Notes under the pieces: generated by a model | The model's input: only the letters and a program-made list of their open reading frames with translations | Told to the model about the DNA's origin: nothing | Database searches by the model: none | Source of the DNA: Prevotella sp. | GTDB lineage: Bacteria > Bacteroidota > Bacteroidia > Bacteroidales > Bacteroidaceae | Direction of reading: 5' to 3' | Length of the DNA stretch: 64,000 nucleotides | Assembly (NCBI GenBank): GCA_017557185.1 | Contig: JAFZAP010000079.1 | Location: 1-64,000, forward strand | Made by a program: the position numbers and the translations under genes | Part shown: piece after piece, positions 34,268 to 42,816 of the stretch | Position numbering within the stretch: position 1 is the first letter of the stretch | Layout: every line of letters begins with the position of its first letter

Positions 34268-34513
34268 TGTGACAATGTGACTTTGTGACATTGTGACATT
34301 GTGACATTAAGCACCTGCCGACTATCGCAAAGCACCCTTACTCCTATAGGTTATATTATATTATTATATATATATAATAATATAATATAAAATTAATAAT
34401 ATTACTATCTATAAATTTTTATATAATATTTCTAACAATTTGTAACCTCTATCCGAAATCTTGTATGTAGAAACTCCTTAATGTCACAAAGTCACAAAGT
34501 CACAAAGTCACAC
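34268..34513. repeat. Inverted octamer arrays flanking an AT-rich core
   Basis: Left array: TGTGACAA, TGTGACTT and three TGTGACAT units in exact 8-bp period (34268-34307), then TAAG. Right array: CTTAA, TGTCACAA, then AGTCACAA units (34477-34513). The arms are reverse complements over about 36 bp with few mismatches. Between them lie 165 bp that include about 70 bp of almost pure A/T (34350-34420), flanked by an inner AGGTTA/TAACCT pair. The layout resembles iterons beside an unwinding element, or a large cruciform. No gene is here. Confidence 0.7.
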
Positions 34514-34622
34514 TTTGCGCCTCCTCGCCTTTATTCTCTACTTTAAGTAATTTTAACTGTTTTTGCCCTTGAAAAGGGGCTGTTATGGAGGGTCAATATT
34601 TGGTGGTTTCAACTTTTTTTTG

Positions 34623-34630
34623 TACCTTTG
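34623..34630 (+). promoter_or_regulatory. Promoter of the GH28 gene (TACCTTTG with TTTG 20 bp upstream)
   Basis: TACCTTTG is preceded, with a 20-bp spacer, by a TTTG at 34599-34602, which matches the full Bacteroidota consensus. It lies 50 bp before the GH28 ATG. Confidence 0.75.
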
Positions 34631-34679
34631 CATTGTGATAACAACATAGATGCAAACCCCTTTATTTCATATCGTCAAC

Positions 34680-36041
34680 ATGAAACGAATCCTTTCACTC
34701 TGCCTGTTTCTCGCCCTTGTCGTGACCCTGCAGGCCAAGAAGAAACAACAGCCGGCACCTGCCACGTGGCCCGACGGCACACGCATGGAAGCCTGGTTTA
34801 TGGACACCACACGCGTCGATGTCAGTCAGCTGGGACGCCAATTTGTCGTGTCAGACTATGGTGTGCGTGCCGACGACTCGCTATCGGTGCAGACAAAGGC
34901 CCTGCAGCACGTCATCGACCTCGCGGCCGAGCAGGGTGGGGGCGTGGTGGTGATTCCGCAGGGTGTATTCCTATCTGGAGCGTTGCACTTCCGTCAGGGC
35001 ACTCACCTCTGGCTCCAGGAGGGTGCACGGCTGAAAGGCTCGGAGCGCATCGAGGACTTCCCCGTTTGCATGACGCGCATCGAGGGCCAGAGCTGCCGCT
35101 ATTTCCCTGCCTTGGTGAATGCCGACGGCCTCGACGGCTTCACAATACTCGGTCCCGGCACCATCGACGGCAACGGCCGCCACTACTGGCGCGAGTTCTG
35201 GATAAGGCGCGAGTGGAACCCCCAGTGCACGAACAAGGATGCCCAGCGGCCCCGGCTGGTGTTCATCTCGAACTCGAAGAATGTCACCGTGCAGGGCGTG
35301 CGCACCATCAACTCACCCTTCTGGACAAACCACCTCTATCGGTGTGAGCGCGTGCGCTATGTGGATTGCTACATCTATGCCCCTACGGGCGGTGTGTTCG
35401 ACTTCGCAGGGCGTGAGCACGGGGCTCCCAGCTCGGATGCCATCGACCTCGACGTGTGTAGCGACATAGTGGTTCGCGGGTGCTACATGAACGTGTGCGA
35501 CGATGCCGTAGTGCTGAAGGGCGGCAAGGGCACGTGGGCCGACCAGATGCCCGAGAACGGACCCTGTGAGCGCATCCTCATCGAGCGTTGCCACTACGGG
35601 CGCGTGCACGGGTGTCTGACGCTGGGCAGCGAGTCGCTTCACGACCGCAACGTCATCCTCCGCCAATGTCAGGCCGACGATGCTAACCGCGTGCTCTGGC
35701 TGAAGATGCGCCCCGACACGCCGCAACACTACGAGTACGTCAGCGTCAGCGACATCACCGGCCGCACGGGCAGCTTCCTTGTGGTAAGGCCGTGGACACA
35801 GTTCTTCCAACCCGAGGACCGCCCCGACATGCCGCTCTCCCGGTGCAACAACATCGCGATGAAGAACATCCGGATGAAGTGCCGCAACTTCTTCGATGTG
35901 GGCACGAGCGACAAGTATCGGCTCACCGACTTCTCTTTCGAGAACATCGACGTCGAGGACGAGCGCCAGGCCTTCAATCCCGCATTGTTCCCCGGAATCA
36001 CGGTGAAGAACGTGAAGATCAACGGCGAGGCAAAATTCTGA
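34680..36041 (+). CDS. Glycoside hydrolase family 28 (polygalacturonase-like)
   Basis: 453 residues from the ATG at 34680; the ten upstream codons precede the signal peptide (MKRILSLCLFLALVVTLQA) and are excluded. A PL-type N-terminal strand (FVVSDYGVRADD) and the QHVIDLAAEQGGGVVVIPQGVFLSGAL-type opening lead into a parallel beta-helix. The catalytic region reads SSDAIDLDVC (about 251), CDDAVVLKGG (about 274) and VHGCLTLGSES, then WLKMRPD. These replace the usual NTD, GDD, GHG and RIK motifs but keep the three aspartates and a lysine. The family hydrolyses polygalacturonate, xylogalacturonan or rhamnogalacturonan. It heads the pectin cluster and has its own promoter. Confidence 0.85.
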   Translation: MKRILSLCLFLALVVTLQAKKKQQPAPATWPDGTRMEAWFMDTTRVDVSQLGRQFVVSDYGVRADDSLSVQTKALQHVIDLAAEQGGGVVVIPQGVFLSGALHFRQGTHLWLQEGARLKGSERIEDFPVCMTRIEGQSCRYFPALVNADGLDGFTILGPGTIDGNGRHYWREFWIRREWNPQCTNKDAQRPRLVFISNSKNVTVQGVRTINSPFWTNHLYRCERVRYVDCYIYAPTGGVFDFAGREHGAPSSDAIDLDVCSDIVVRGCYMNVCDDAVVLKGGKGTWADQMPENGPCERILIERCHYGRVHGCLTLGSESLHDRNVILRQCQADDANRVLWLKMRPDTPQHYEYVSVSDITGRTGSFLVVRPWTQFFQPEDRPDMPLSRCNNIAMKNIRMKCRNFFDVGTSDKYRLTDFSFENIDVEDERQAFNPALFPGITVKNVKINGEAKF

Positions 36042-36051
36042 TTACATAGAA

Positions 36052-36097
36052 AACTCCCATCACTCCCATAAACTCCCATCATTTCCCATTACTCCCA
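36052..36097 (+). repeat. ACTCCCAT array running into the CE12 start codon
   Basis: Five variants of ACTCCCAT, spaced 9-10 bp, fill the gap between GH28 and the esterase gene; the last unit, ACTCCCA, directly precedes the ATG at 36098. The array therefore occupies the position of a ribosome binding site. Confidence 0.7.
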
Positions 36098-37297
36098 ATG
36101 AAAAAACCCATCCTCACAACCCTCCTGCTAAGCCTTCTCATCACGGCATCGGCACAATCCTTCGACATCGACCTGAGCCGCCACGAGCAGGGAAAGCCGT
36201 TCTGCCACTCGGTGGCGGTGCCCGACGGCAACTACCGCGTGACGCTCACCATCGGCGCCAAGAACCTGGAAGGCGAGACCTTCGTCAGAGCCGAGTCGCG
36301 AAGGCTGTTCCTTGAGAACGTGAAAACCCGCAAGGGCGAGCAGAAAGTCGTCTCGTTCGTGGTGAACAAGCGGTCGCCATATATCTATCAGGATGCTTCC
36401 GCCGTTCCCGCCGACTCCATCCGCCTGAAGGTACGCGAGCAAGGCTATCTGAACTGGGACGACTCGCTCACGCTGGAGTTCTGCGGCCGTCGGCCCGTTG
36501 TGAGCCGTGTGCAGATAGAGCGCGACACCACCGCCACAACCCTCTACCTCTGCGGTAACTCCACCGTTGTCGACCAGGAATATGAGCCCTGGGCATCGTG
36601 GGGACAGATGATTCCGCGCTGGTTCGACGACAAGGTGAGCGTTGCCAACTATGCCGAGAGCGGACTCACCGCCAACAGCTTCCTCGCCCAGAAGCGCTTC
36701 GACAAGATTCTCTCCACCCTCCGGGCAGGCGACTACGTGCTTTGCGAGTTCGGCCACAACGACCAGAAGGAGCGCGGCGACGGGGCAGGGGCCTTCTATA
36801 ACTTCGCACACGCCCTGAAGCGGCTCATCGACGGAGCACGCCGCAAGGGAGCCAGCGTGGTGTTCTGCACGCCCACCCAGCGCCGGTCGTTCGACGAGCA
36901 GAAGCGATACATCGAGGAGACCCACGGCGACTATCCGCAAGCGATGCGCGAGGTGGCTCGACGCGAAGGGGTGCCGGTGATTGAGTTGCATGAGATGACG
37001 CGCACGTTCTTCGAAATCCTCGGCTACAACGGCTCCACGCAGGCACTCGTCCACTATCCCGCCAACACCTTCCCCGGTCAGCCGAAAGCCCTTGCCGACA
37101 ACACCCACTTCAACGCCTACGGCGCCTACGAGGTGGCAAAGATGGTGGTACAGGGCATGAAGGCTCTCCACCTGCCGCTGGCCGAGCACATACGCAACGA
37201 CTGGACAGGCTTCGACCCCACCGAGCCCGACGGTCCCTCGTGGTTCGTATGGCCCGACTCCCGGCGCTACGAGAGCAAGAAACCCGACGGAAATTAA
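36098..37297 (+). CDS. Rhamnogalacturonan acetylesterase-like SGNH hydrolase (CE12)
   Basis: A 399-residue secreted esterase: signal peptide (1-19), an N-terminal beta-sandwich domain of about 110 residues (DIDLSRHEQGKPFCHSVAV onward), then an SGNH domain from about 145. Block I is LYLCGNSTV (catalytic Ser), with Asn in place of the usual Asp. Block III is EFGHNDQKERG, and the C-terminal Asp-His pair lies in ADNTHFNAYGAYEVAK. The enclosing pectin cluster supports removal of acetyl groups from rhamnogalacturonan I, which lets the PL11 lyase downstream reach the backbone. The start codon follows an ACTCCCAT array. Confidence 0.88.
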   Translation: MKKPILTTLLLSLLITASAQSFDIDLSRHEQGKPFCHSVAVPDGNYRVTLTIGAKNLEGETFVRAESRRLFLENVKTRKGEQKVVSFVVNKRSPYIYQDASAVPADSIRLKVREQGYLNWDDSLTLEFCGRRPVVSRVQIERDTTATTLYLCGNSTVVDQEYEPWASWGQMIPRWFDDKVSVANYAESGLTANSFLAQKRFDKILSTLRAGDYVLCEFGHNDQKERGDGAGAFYNFAHALKRLIDGARRKGASVVFCTPTQRRSFDEQKRYIEETHGDYPQAMREVARREGVPVIELHEMTRTFFEILGYNGSTQALVHYPANTFPGQPKALADNTHFNAYGAYEVAKMVVQGMKALHLPLAEHIRNDWTGFDPTEPDGPSWFVWPDSRRYESKKPDGN

Positions 37298-37338
37298 AAA
37301 AACTACCCGCACTCAGTGGTGATATCAGATTTTTTCCG

Positions 37339-37346
37339 TACCTTTG
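37339..37346 (+). promoter_or_regulatory. -7 element (TACCTTTG) for the PL11 gene
   Basis: A perfect -7 element 43 bp before the PL11 ATG. The lyase can therefore be transcribed separately from GH28 and CE12. Confidence 0.7.
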
Positions 37347-37388
37347 CCCACCGATAACTCACAAACGCAAACTAACACAACAAACGCA

Positions 37389-40300
37389 ATGAAGAAACTA
37401 CTCCTGATCCTGCTCATGGGCTTCTGCACCATAGCCTCACACGCACAACGCTCTACCGACCGCCTCGACCGAGGTCTTGTAGCGATGAAAGTATCAGGCG
37501 GTGTGTTCCTCAGCTGGCGAATCACCGGAGAGGAATACTACGACACCGAGTATAACGTCTATCGCGACGGCGAGAAGCTGAACGATGAGCCGCTCAGCGT
37601 CTCCAACTATACCGACAAGAGCGGAACCACCGCCAGCAGCTACTCTGTGACAGCTGTGGTGCGCGGGAAAGAGCAGCAGCCGTGTGCGGCCGTCAGCCCC
37701 TGGGGCACCAGCTACAAGGAAATCAAGCTGACGCACGAGGGCATCAAGAGTACGCTCATCCCCAACGATGCCTGTTGTGCCGATGTCGACGGCGATGGCG
37801 AGCTGGAGATTCTGATGAAGTTCGACAACCTGAGCGAGATGAATGCCAGCTATCCGCGCAACGGCTATCAGGGCGAATACTCCATCTTCGAGTGCCTCAA
37901 GCTCGACGGCACTCGTCTCTGGTGGGTGAACTGCGGTCCTAACATGGGCGACTTCCAGAACAACGAACAGAACATCGTCGGCTACGACTGGGATCAGGAC
38001 GGACGGGCAGAAGTGGTGATGCGTGCCGCCGACGGCACCGTGATCCACATGGCCGACGGCACTACCTACACCGTGGGCGATGCCTCGAAGAATGTCAGAG
38101 GAGCCACGGGAGGCGGCGTCAACTGGTTTGTGAACACCGATGGCGAATACCTCGTCTATATGGACGGCATCACGGGCAAGCCCTATCAGTGCATTCCTTA
38201 TCCGCTGAAGCGTCTGGAATCGGGCGAGAGCGACCTGAACAGCGCCTGGGGCGACGGCTATGGTCACCGCTGTTCGAAGTTCTTCTTCGGCGCTCCCTAT
38301 CTCGACGGCCGTAAGCCCAGCATCTTCCTGGCGCGCGGCATCTACACCCGTCACAAGATGATTGCCTACGACGTTGACCCAGACACCCACAAGCTGAAGG
38401 AGCGCTGGCGCTGGTACAACAACAGCAACGGCCCGTGGAAGGGACAGGGCTATCACAACTATGCCGTAGCCGATGTCGATATGGACGGTCGCGATGAGAT
38501 TGTGTATGGCTCGATGGTGATCGACGACAACGGCAAGGGACTCTCCACCACAGGCCTCGGACACGGCGACGCCGAGCATGTGGGCGACCTCAATCCTTAT
38601 GTTCACGGCCTTGAGATTTATGCCTGCATGGAGGATAATCCTGGCAACAACTACCGCGATGCGACGACGTCGAAAATCTATCACCGCTATATGGCCGGTA
38701 ATGACGACGGACGCGCTATGGCCGGAAACTTCACGAATAACTTCCCGGGTGGATTGGGTTGTTCGGCTCGCGAGGGAGCCATCAGCACCGTCACGGGAAG
38801 TGCCGTCAGCGGTCTCGAGGCAACAGGTGTGAATACCAACTTCCGCATCTATTGGGACGGCGACCTCTGCGAAGAGACGTTCAACTATGTGAACGGAAAG
38901 AACACCGAGGGCTGTATTGCCAAGTACGGCTCGTGGAGCCCCATCTACACTTGCGCGGGTTCGATGACCAACAACGACACGAAGGGAACTCCTTGCTATC
39001 AGGGCGATATCCTCGGCGACTGGCGTGAGGAAATCATCATGCGCACCGCCGGCAACAACATCCGCATCTACTCAACGCCCACCGCTACGAAGTGGCGCAA
39101 CTACACGCTTTGGCACGACCACCAGTACAGAAACGCGATGGTGTGGCAGATGTGCGGCTACAACCAGCCGCCACACGCCAGCTACTTCCTCGGTGAGTTG
39201 GAGGGCATCACCGTAGCTCCTCCGCCACTTACCAACAACGACCGCGAGGAAGTGAAAAACGGCGGAAGCATCGGTGCCAGCCTCAACGGCAAGCATGTGC
39301 TCGTCAGCGAGACGGGCAACAGCAGCGTGAGCATCGACAACGGTGCCCAGCCCTACATCCTGACCTTCAACGTGCCGACGTGGGTACAGGGAACGGCTCC
39401 CAGCGAGTGCACGACTAAGGACATGAAGATCAACTACACCACCTACACCTGCACGGTGACGGGTGGAGGCATCGGCGGCGAGGCACGACTGGTGAAGCAG
39501 GGCGACGGCATTCTCTCTTTGCCAAAGGCCGACTTCACGCATACGGGTGAGACGAACATCTGGGAGGGCACGCTCTCCTTCGACGGCACGATGCGCCAGT
39601 CGCCTCTCTGGCTTAACCGCTTCACCACGCTCAATTCCGACGGCGGCGAGTTCCTTTCCATCAAGGCCGACTACGGCTCTGTCATCCGTCCCGGTGGAGC
39701 CGATAAGCAGGGTTCCATCACGACCGGTGACCTCACGCTGGGCTTTGGCTCGCGACTCGTCATCGACCTCTTCGGCAACGGCCAGAAGGCTGACGTCGTG
39801 AATGCCAAGAACCTGACGATAGAGAAGAAGACCGGCTCGGCGTGGGAGAAGGCAGGTCCTGAATACCTGAGCCCGATTATTGAATTCGTGGGACATCTTG
39901 CCGACGGCGAGAAGACGCTCACTCCCGGCAAGTATGTCATTGCCAACATCGAGAACGTCGACGGTTCTATCGATGACCTCGTCATTGAAGGCATTGCTAC
40001 GGTGAAGAAGAAGCTCTATATGGAAGACGGCAAGCTCGTCGTTGAGGTGTTCGACATGCGCGACCCCGCCACCGTCACCTGGAGTGGTGAACAAGGCGGC
40101 ACATGGGACAATGCCGAAACCGATAACTTCCTGATCGGAGGCGACAACGAAAGCACCTCCTTTGTATCGGGCGACGATGTGGTGTTCGACGACAACGCCG
40201 TTACGAAGACGGTCAACATTGCCGAAGACGTCTATCCGGCTTCCGTCACCGTCAACAATACGCAGTCCTACACCTTCAATGGCCCGGGCGCTATCGCCGG

Positions 40301-41921
40301 AAATGCGAAGTTCTTCAAGGAGGGAACAGGCACGGTGATCATGAAGGGTGTCAACAGCTATACGGGAGGAAACTACCTGAAGGGCGGCATCACGCGTGTC
40401 AGTCAGCTTTCCAACCAATATGCCGAGACCGGTAACCTCGGAGGCATTACAAAGACAGCTTCACTCTTCACGATGGAGAATGGTGCCGTCCTACAGACAA
40501 CCGCCGCCGTTGAAACCGCTTCGCCCATGAAGATGGTTGGCGACGAAGGCGGTGTCATCAATGCGGGTGCCGACTTCCGCATGAATGCTGCTCTCTCAGG
40601 AACGGTGCTCACGAAGAAAGGCACGGGATGTCTCTTCATGATGGGTAGCAACACGCTCTCGAGGCTTGTCCTCGCAGGCGGTTCCGTAGCCGAGCAGAAG
40701 GGCAATCCAGCTACGACCGTAGAAATGCAAGCCGGCACGCTCTACGACGATGCACAAGCTACCTCGCACGCCATCGAGGTGCCCGAGGGCAAATCGGCCA
40801 CTTGGCAGCTCACCTATACTTATTACACGGCTTATGCCAACAAGCTCACGGGTAAGGGCACGCTGACCATCATCCCGCGTAATACCGTGCAACGTGTGCG
40901 CATCACGGGCAACTGGTCGGAGTTCGAGGGAACCGTCAAGCACACGACAAAGGACATCTGCTTCCCCTTCGATGCTTCCACGGGAATGCCTAAGGGTACG
41001 CTCTACGTCGGCGACGGTTGTACGGTGTCGAATGTCTGCAAGGCGTTCACCATCGGTATGCTCACGGGTAAGGGTTCACTCATTCAACCCATTGCCGACT
41101 TCAAGAGCCAGAGTGCCGTATCGGGCAACAACACTTGGAACATCGGCAATAGCGATATGGGCGACTTCACCTTCGATGGAACATTCGCGGATGCCGGCGG
41201 TTCCAACAAGTGTCTGTTCAACAAGGTCGGAACGTGCAAGATGACCGTCTCCGGTGCTAGCACCCATACGGGAGCCACCAACGTGAAAGAAGGCGAGCTC
41301 AACTTGAAGTCGGGTGCCCAGCTCGGTACGGGTACGCTCACCGTCGCTGAAGGAGCCGTGCTCTCTGGTACGACGACCGCGAAGGTGCCGCTCATCAACA
41401 AGACCGTCAACATCAACGGAACCTTGCAGGCTGGTGCTGCCCAGACATCGACGACAGGCGTGTTGTTCTTCGACAATTCGAACGTGACAATCTCGAAGAC
41501 CGGTGTCTATAAGGTCGGTGCAAGCCGTTGTGCCACCAAGACGAGTGCCGGGTGTACGAGCATCAGCGGCATCAACCGTCTGACCGTCAACGGTACGATA
41601 CAAGTCACGCTTTCCTCGAGTCATTCGCTTGAGGCAGGCGACTCCATCCGCGTCTTCGAGGCACAGTCGTTCGCGGGCACTCCTGTGTTCGACCTGCCGG
41701 AAATTGGCAACGGCCTCGAGTGGGATACCTCACGCATCAGCGAAGGCTTGCTCTTCGTCGCCGTAGGCACGGGTATTCAGGATATCCTTGCCGACATGAG
41801 GAACGAGGGATGCGACATCTACAACGCCGGAGGTCAGCTTGTGCGCAAGAATGCTCATTCGCTCAACGGCCTGCCTCGTGGCATCTACTTCGTGCGTGGT
41901 CGTAAGATTGTGGTGAAATAA
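37389..41921 (+). CDS. Rhamnogalacturonan lyase (PL11) fused to autotransporter-type beta-strand repeats and a T9SS-type tail
   Basis: 1510 residues from the ATG at 37389 (signal peptide MKKLLLILLMGFCTIASHAQ). Residues about 22-600 are an eight-bladed propeller-type PL11 lyase: RGLVAMKVSGGVFLSWR, NDACCADVDGDGELE, GYDWDQDGRAEVV, YAVADVDMDGRDEIVYGSMV and LGDWREEIIMRTAGN are family and calcium-site marks. Normal PL11 enzymes end near residue 600-650. Here about 850 residues follow with passenger-type beta-strand repeats (KQGDGILSLPKADFTHTGET near 699, KEGTGTVIMKGVNSYTGGN near 972, KVGTCKMTVSGASTHTGATN near 1277). The last 50 residues (GCDIYNAGGQLVRKN, GIYFVRGRKIVVK) resemble a type A sorting domain. 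It probably cleaves rhamnogalacturonan I at the cell surface. Confidence 0.88.
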   Translation: MKKLLLILLMGFCTIASHAQRSTDRLDRGLVAMKVSGGVFLSWRITGEEYYDTEYNVYRDGEKLNDEPLSVSNYTDKSGTTASSYSVTAVVRGKEQQPCAAVSPWGTSYKEIKLTHEGIKSTLIPNDACCADVDGDGELEILMKFDNLSEMNASYPRNGYQGEYSIFECLKLDGTRLWWVNCGPNMGDFQNNEQNIVGYDWDQDGRAEVVMRAADGTVIHMADGTTYTVGDASKNVRGATGGGVNWFVNTDGEYLVYMDGITGKPYQCIPYPLKRLESGESDLNSAWGDGYGHRCSKFFFGAPYLDGRKPSIFLARGIYTRHKMIAYDVDPDTHKLKERWRWYNNSNGPWKGQGYHNYAVADVDMDGRDEIVYGSMVIDDNGKGLSTTGLGHGDAEHVGDLNPYVHGLEIYACMEDNPGNNYRDATTSKIYHRYMAGNDDGRAMAGNFTNNFPGGLGCSAREGAISTVTGSAVSGLEATGVNTNFRIYWDGDLCEETFNYVNGKNTEGCIAKYGSWSPIYTCAGSMTNNDTKGTPCYQGDILGDWREEIIMRTAGNNIRIYSTPTATKWRNYTLWHDHQYRNAMVWQMCGYNQPPHASYFLGELEGITVAPPPLTNNDREEVKNGGSIGASLNGKHVLVSETGNSSVSIDNGAQPYILTFNVPTWVQGTAPSECTTKDMKINYTTYTCTVTGGGIGGEARLVKQGDGILSLPKADFTHTGETNIWEGTLSFDGTMRQSPLWLNRFTTLNSDGGEFLSIKADYGSVIRPGGADKQGSITTGDLTLGFGSRLVIDLFGNGQKADVVNAKNLTIEKKTGSAWEKAGPEYLSPIIEFVGHLADGEKTLTPGKYVIANIENVDGSIDDLVIEGIATVKKKLYMEDGKLVVEVFDMRDPATVTWSGEQGGTWDNAETDNFLIGGDNESTSFVSGDDVVFDDNAVTKTVNIAEDVYPASVTVNNTQSYTFNGPGAIAGNAKFFKEGTGTVIMKGVNSYTGGNYLKGGITRVSQLSNQYAETGNLGGITKTASLFTMENGAVLQTTAAVETASPMKMVGDEGGVINAGADFRMNAALSGTVLTKKGTGCLFMMGSNTLSRLVLAGGSVAEQKGNPATTVEMQAGTLYDDAQATSHAIEVPEGKSATWQLTYTYYTAYANKLTGKGTLTIIPRNTVQRVRITGNWSEFEGTVKHTTKDICFPFDASTGMPKGTLYVGDGCTVSNVCKAFTIGMLTGKGSLIQPIADFKSQSAVSGNNTWNIGNSDMGDFTFDGTFADAGGSNKCLFNKVGTCKMTVSGASTHTGATNVKEGELNLKSGAQLGTGTLTVAEGAVLSGTTTAKVPLINKTVNINGTLQAGAAQTSTTGVLFFDNSNVTISKTGVYKVGASRCATKTSAGCTSISGINRLTVNGTIQVTLSSSHSLEAGDSIRVFEAQSFAGTPVFDLPEIGNGLEWDTSRISEGLLFVAVGTGIQDILADMRNEGCDIYNAGGQLVRKNAHSLNGLPRGIYFVRGRKIVVK

Positions 41922-41955
41922 TCCTTAATTATCCATCAACAATACAAACAAAGAC

Positions 41956-42816
41956 ATGAAATCGCTCATCCTTTCCCTCCTGTTGGCCTTGCCGTTCAGC
42001 GCCAACGCGCAGACGGCTCGTCAGTTCACCCTTCTGTTGAAGGACAGGAGCTTCACCGACATCACTCCGAAGAACGAGAACGACGGCGGTATTGAAGTCG
42101 CTATGCTCACCTGCTATCTGCCTGAACTCCCTTCAGGACGCGCCATAATCGATTGTCCGGGCGGAGGCTACAGCCATCTCGCTATGAGCCACGAGGGACA
42201 CAACTGGGCAGCGTTCTTCAACGCAAAGGGCATTGCCTTCTTCGTGCTGAAGTATCGTATGCCGAATGGCGACCGCAACATTCCACTTGGCGACGCCTAC
42301 GATGCCTTCCGTCTTGTTCGCGATAGTGCCCAGGTGTGGGGCGTCAACCCTGACGATGTGGGAATCATGGGATTCTCTGCCGGAGGCCACCTAGCTTCTG
42401 CCGTCAGCACTCATGCTCCGCTCGATGCGCGCCCTAACTTCTCCATTCTCTACTATCCCGTCATCGCAATGGACGAGAGCATCACCCACAAAGGGTCGGT
42501 ACAGTATTTCCTGGGCGACGGGCGCAATGATCCGGCGCTTGTCAACGAGTTCTCGAGCGACAAAGCCGTGAAGAGCAAGCTCACACCTCCCGCCATCCTC
42601 TTCACCAGCAACGACGACAACGCCGTGCCTCCCGTCACCAACTCCATCGCCTACTATTCCGCGATGCAGAAGGCGGGCAACTCTTGCGCCTTGCACGTTT
42701 ATCCTACAGGCGGACACGGGTGGGGATTCCGCGAGAACTTCCGCTATCATCAGCAGATGGTCAACGACCTCAACTATTGGCTTCTAAACCTGAAGCCATC
42801 GGTTATCACTGAATGA
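41956..42816 (+). CDS. Secreted alpha/beta-hydrolase, probable acetyl esterase
   Basis: 286 residues with a signal peptide (1-18, SANAQ). The oxyanion-type IIDCPGGGYSHLAM and nucleophile motif MGFSAGGHLAS place it in the alpha/beta-hydrolase esterase group near Axe1/BD-FAE-type enzymes. The acid is probably in SNDDNAVPP and the histidine in GGHGWGF. These enzymes remove acetyl groups from plant polysaccharides or oligosaccharides. It follows the PL11 gene by 34 bp without a promoter of its own, so it is likely co-transcribed and helps to deacetylate pectin fragments. It overlaps the flippase gene by 4 bp. Confidence 0.82.
   Translation: MKSLILSLLLALPFSANAQTARQFTLLLKDRSFTDITPKNENDGGIEVAMLTCYLPELPSGRAIIDCPGGGYSHLAMSHEGHNWAAFFNAKGIAFFVLKYRMPNGDRNIPLGDAYDAFRLVRDSAQVWGVNPDDVGIMGFSAGGHLASAVSTHAPLDARPNFSILYYPVIAMDESITHKGSVQYFLGDGRNDPALVNEFSSDKAVKSKLTPPAILFTSNDDNAVPPVTNSIAYYSAMQKAGNSCALHVYPTGGHGWGFRENFRYHQQMVNDLNYWLLNLKPSVITE

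Noticed and set aside
36128..37312. 394-codon open frame antisense to the CE12 gene
   Set aside because: It lies opposite a well supported esterase with catalytic blocks; no independent evidence.
39072..40418. 448-codon open frame antisense to the PL11 gene
   Set aside because: A codon-bias shadow without start context or recognisable domain.
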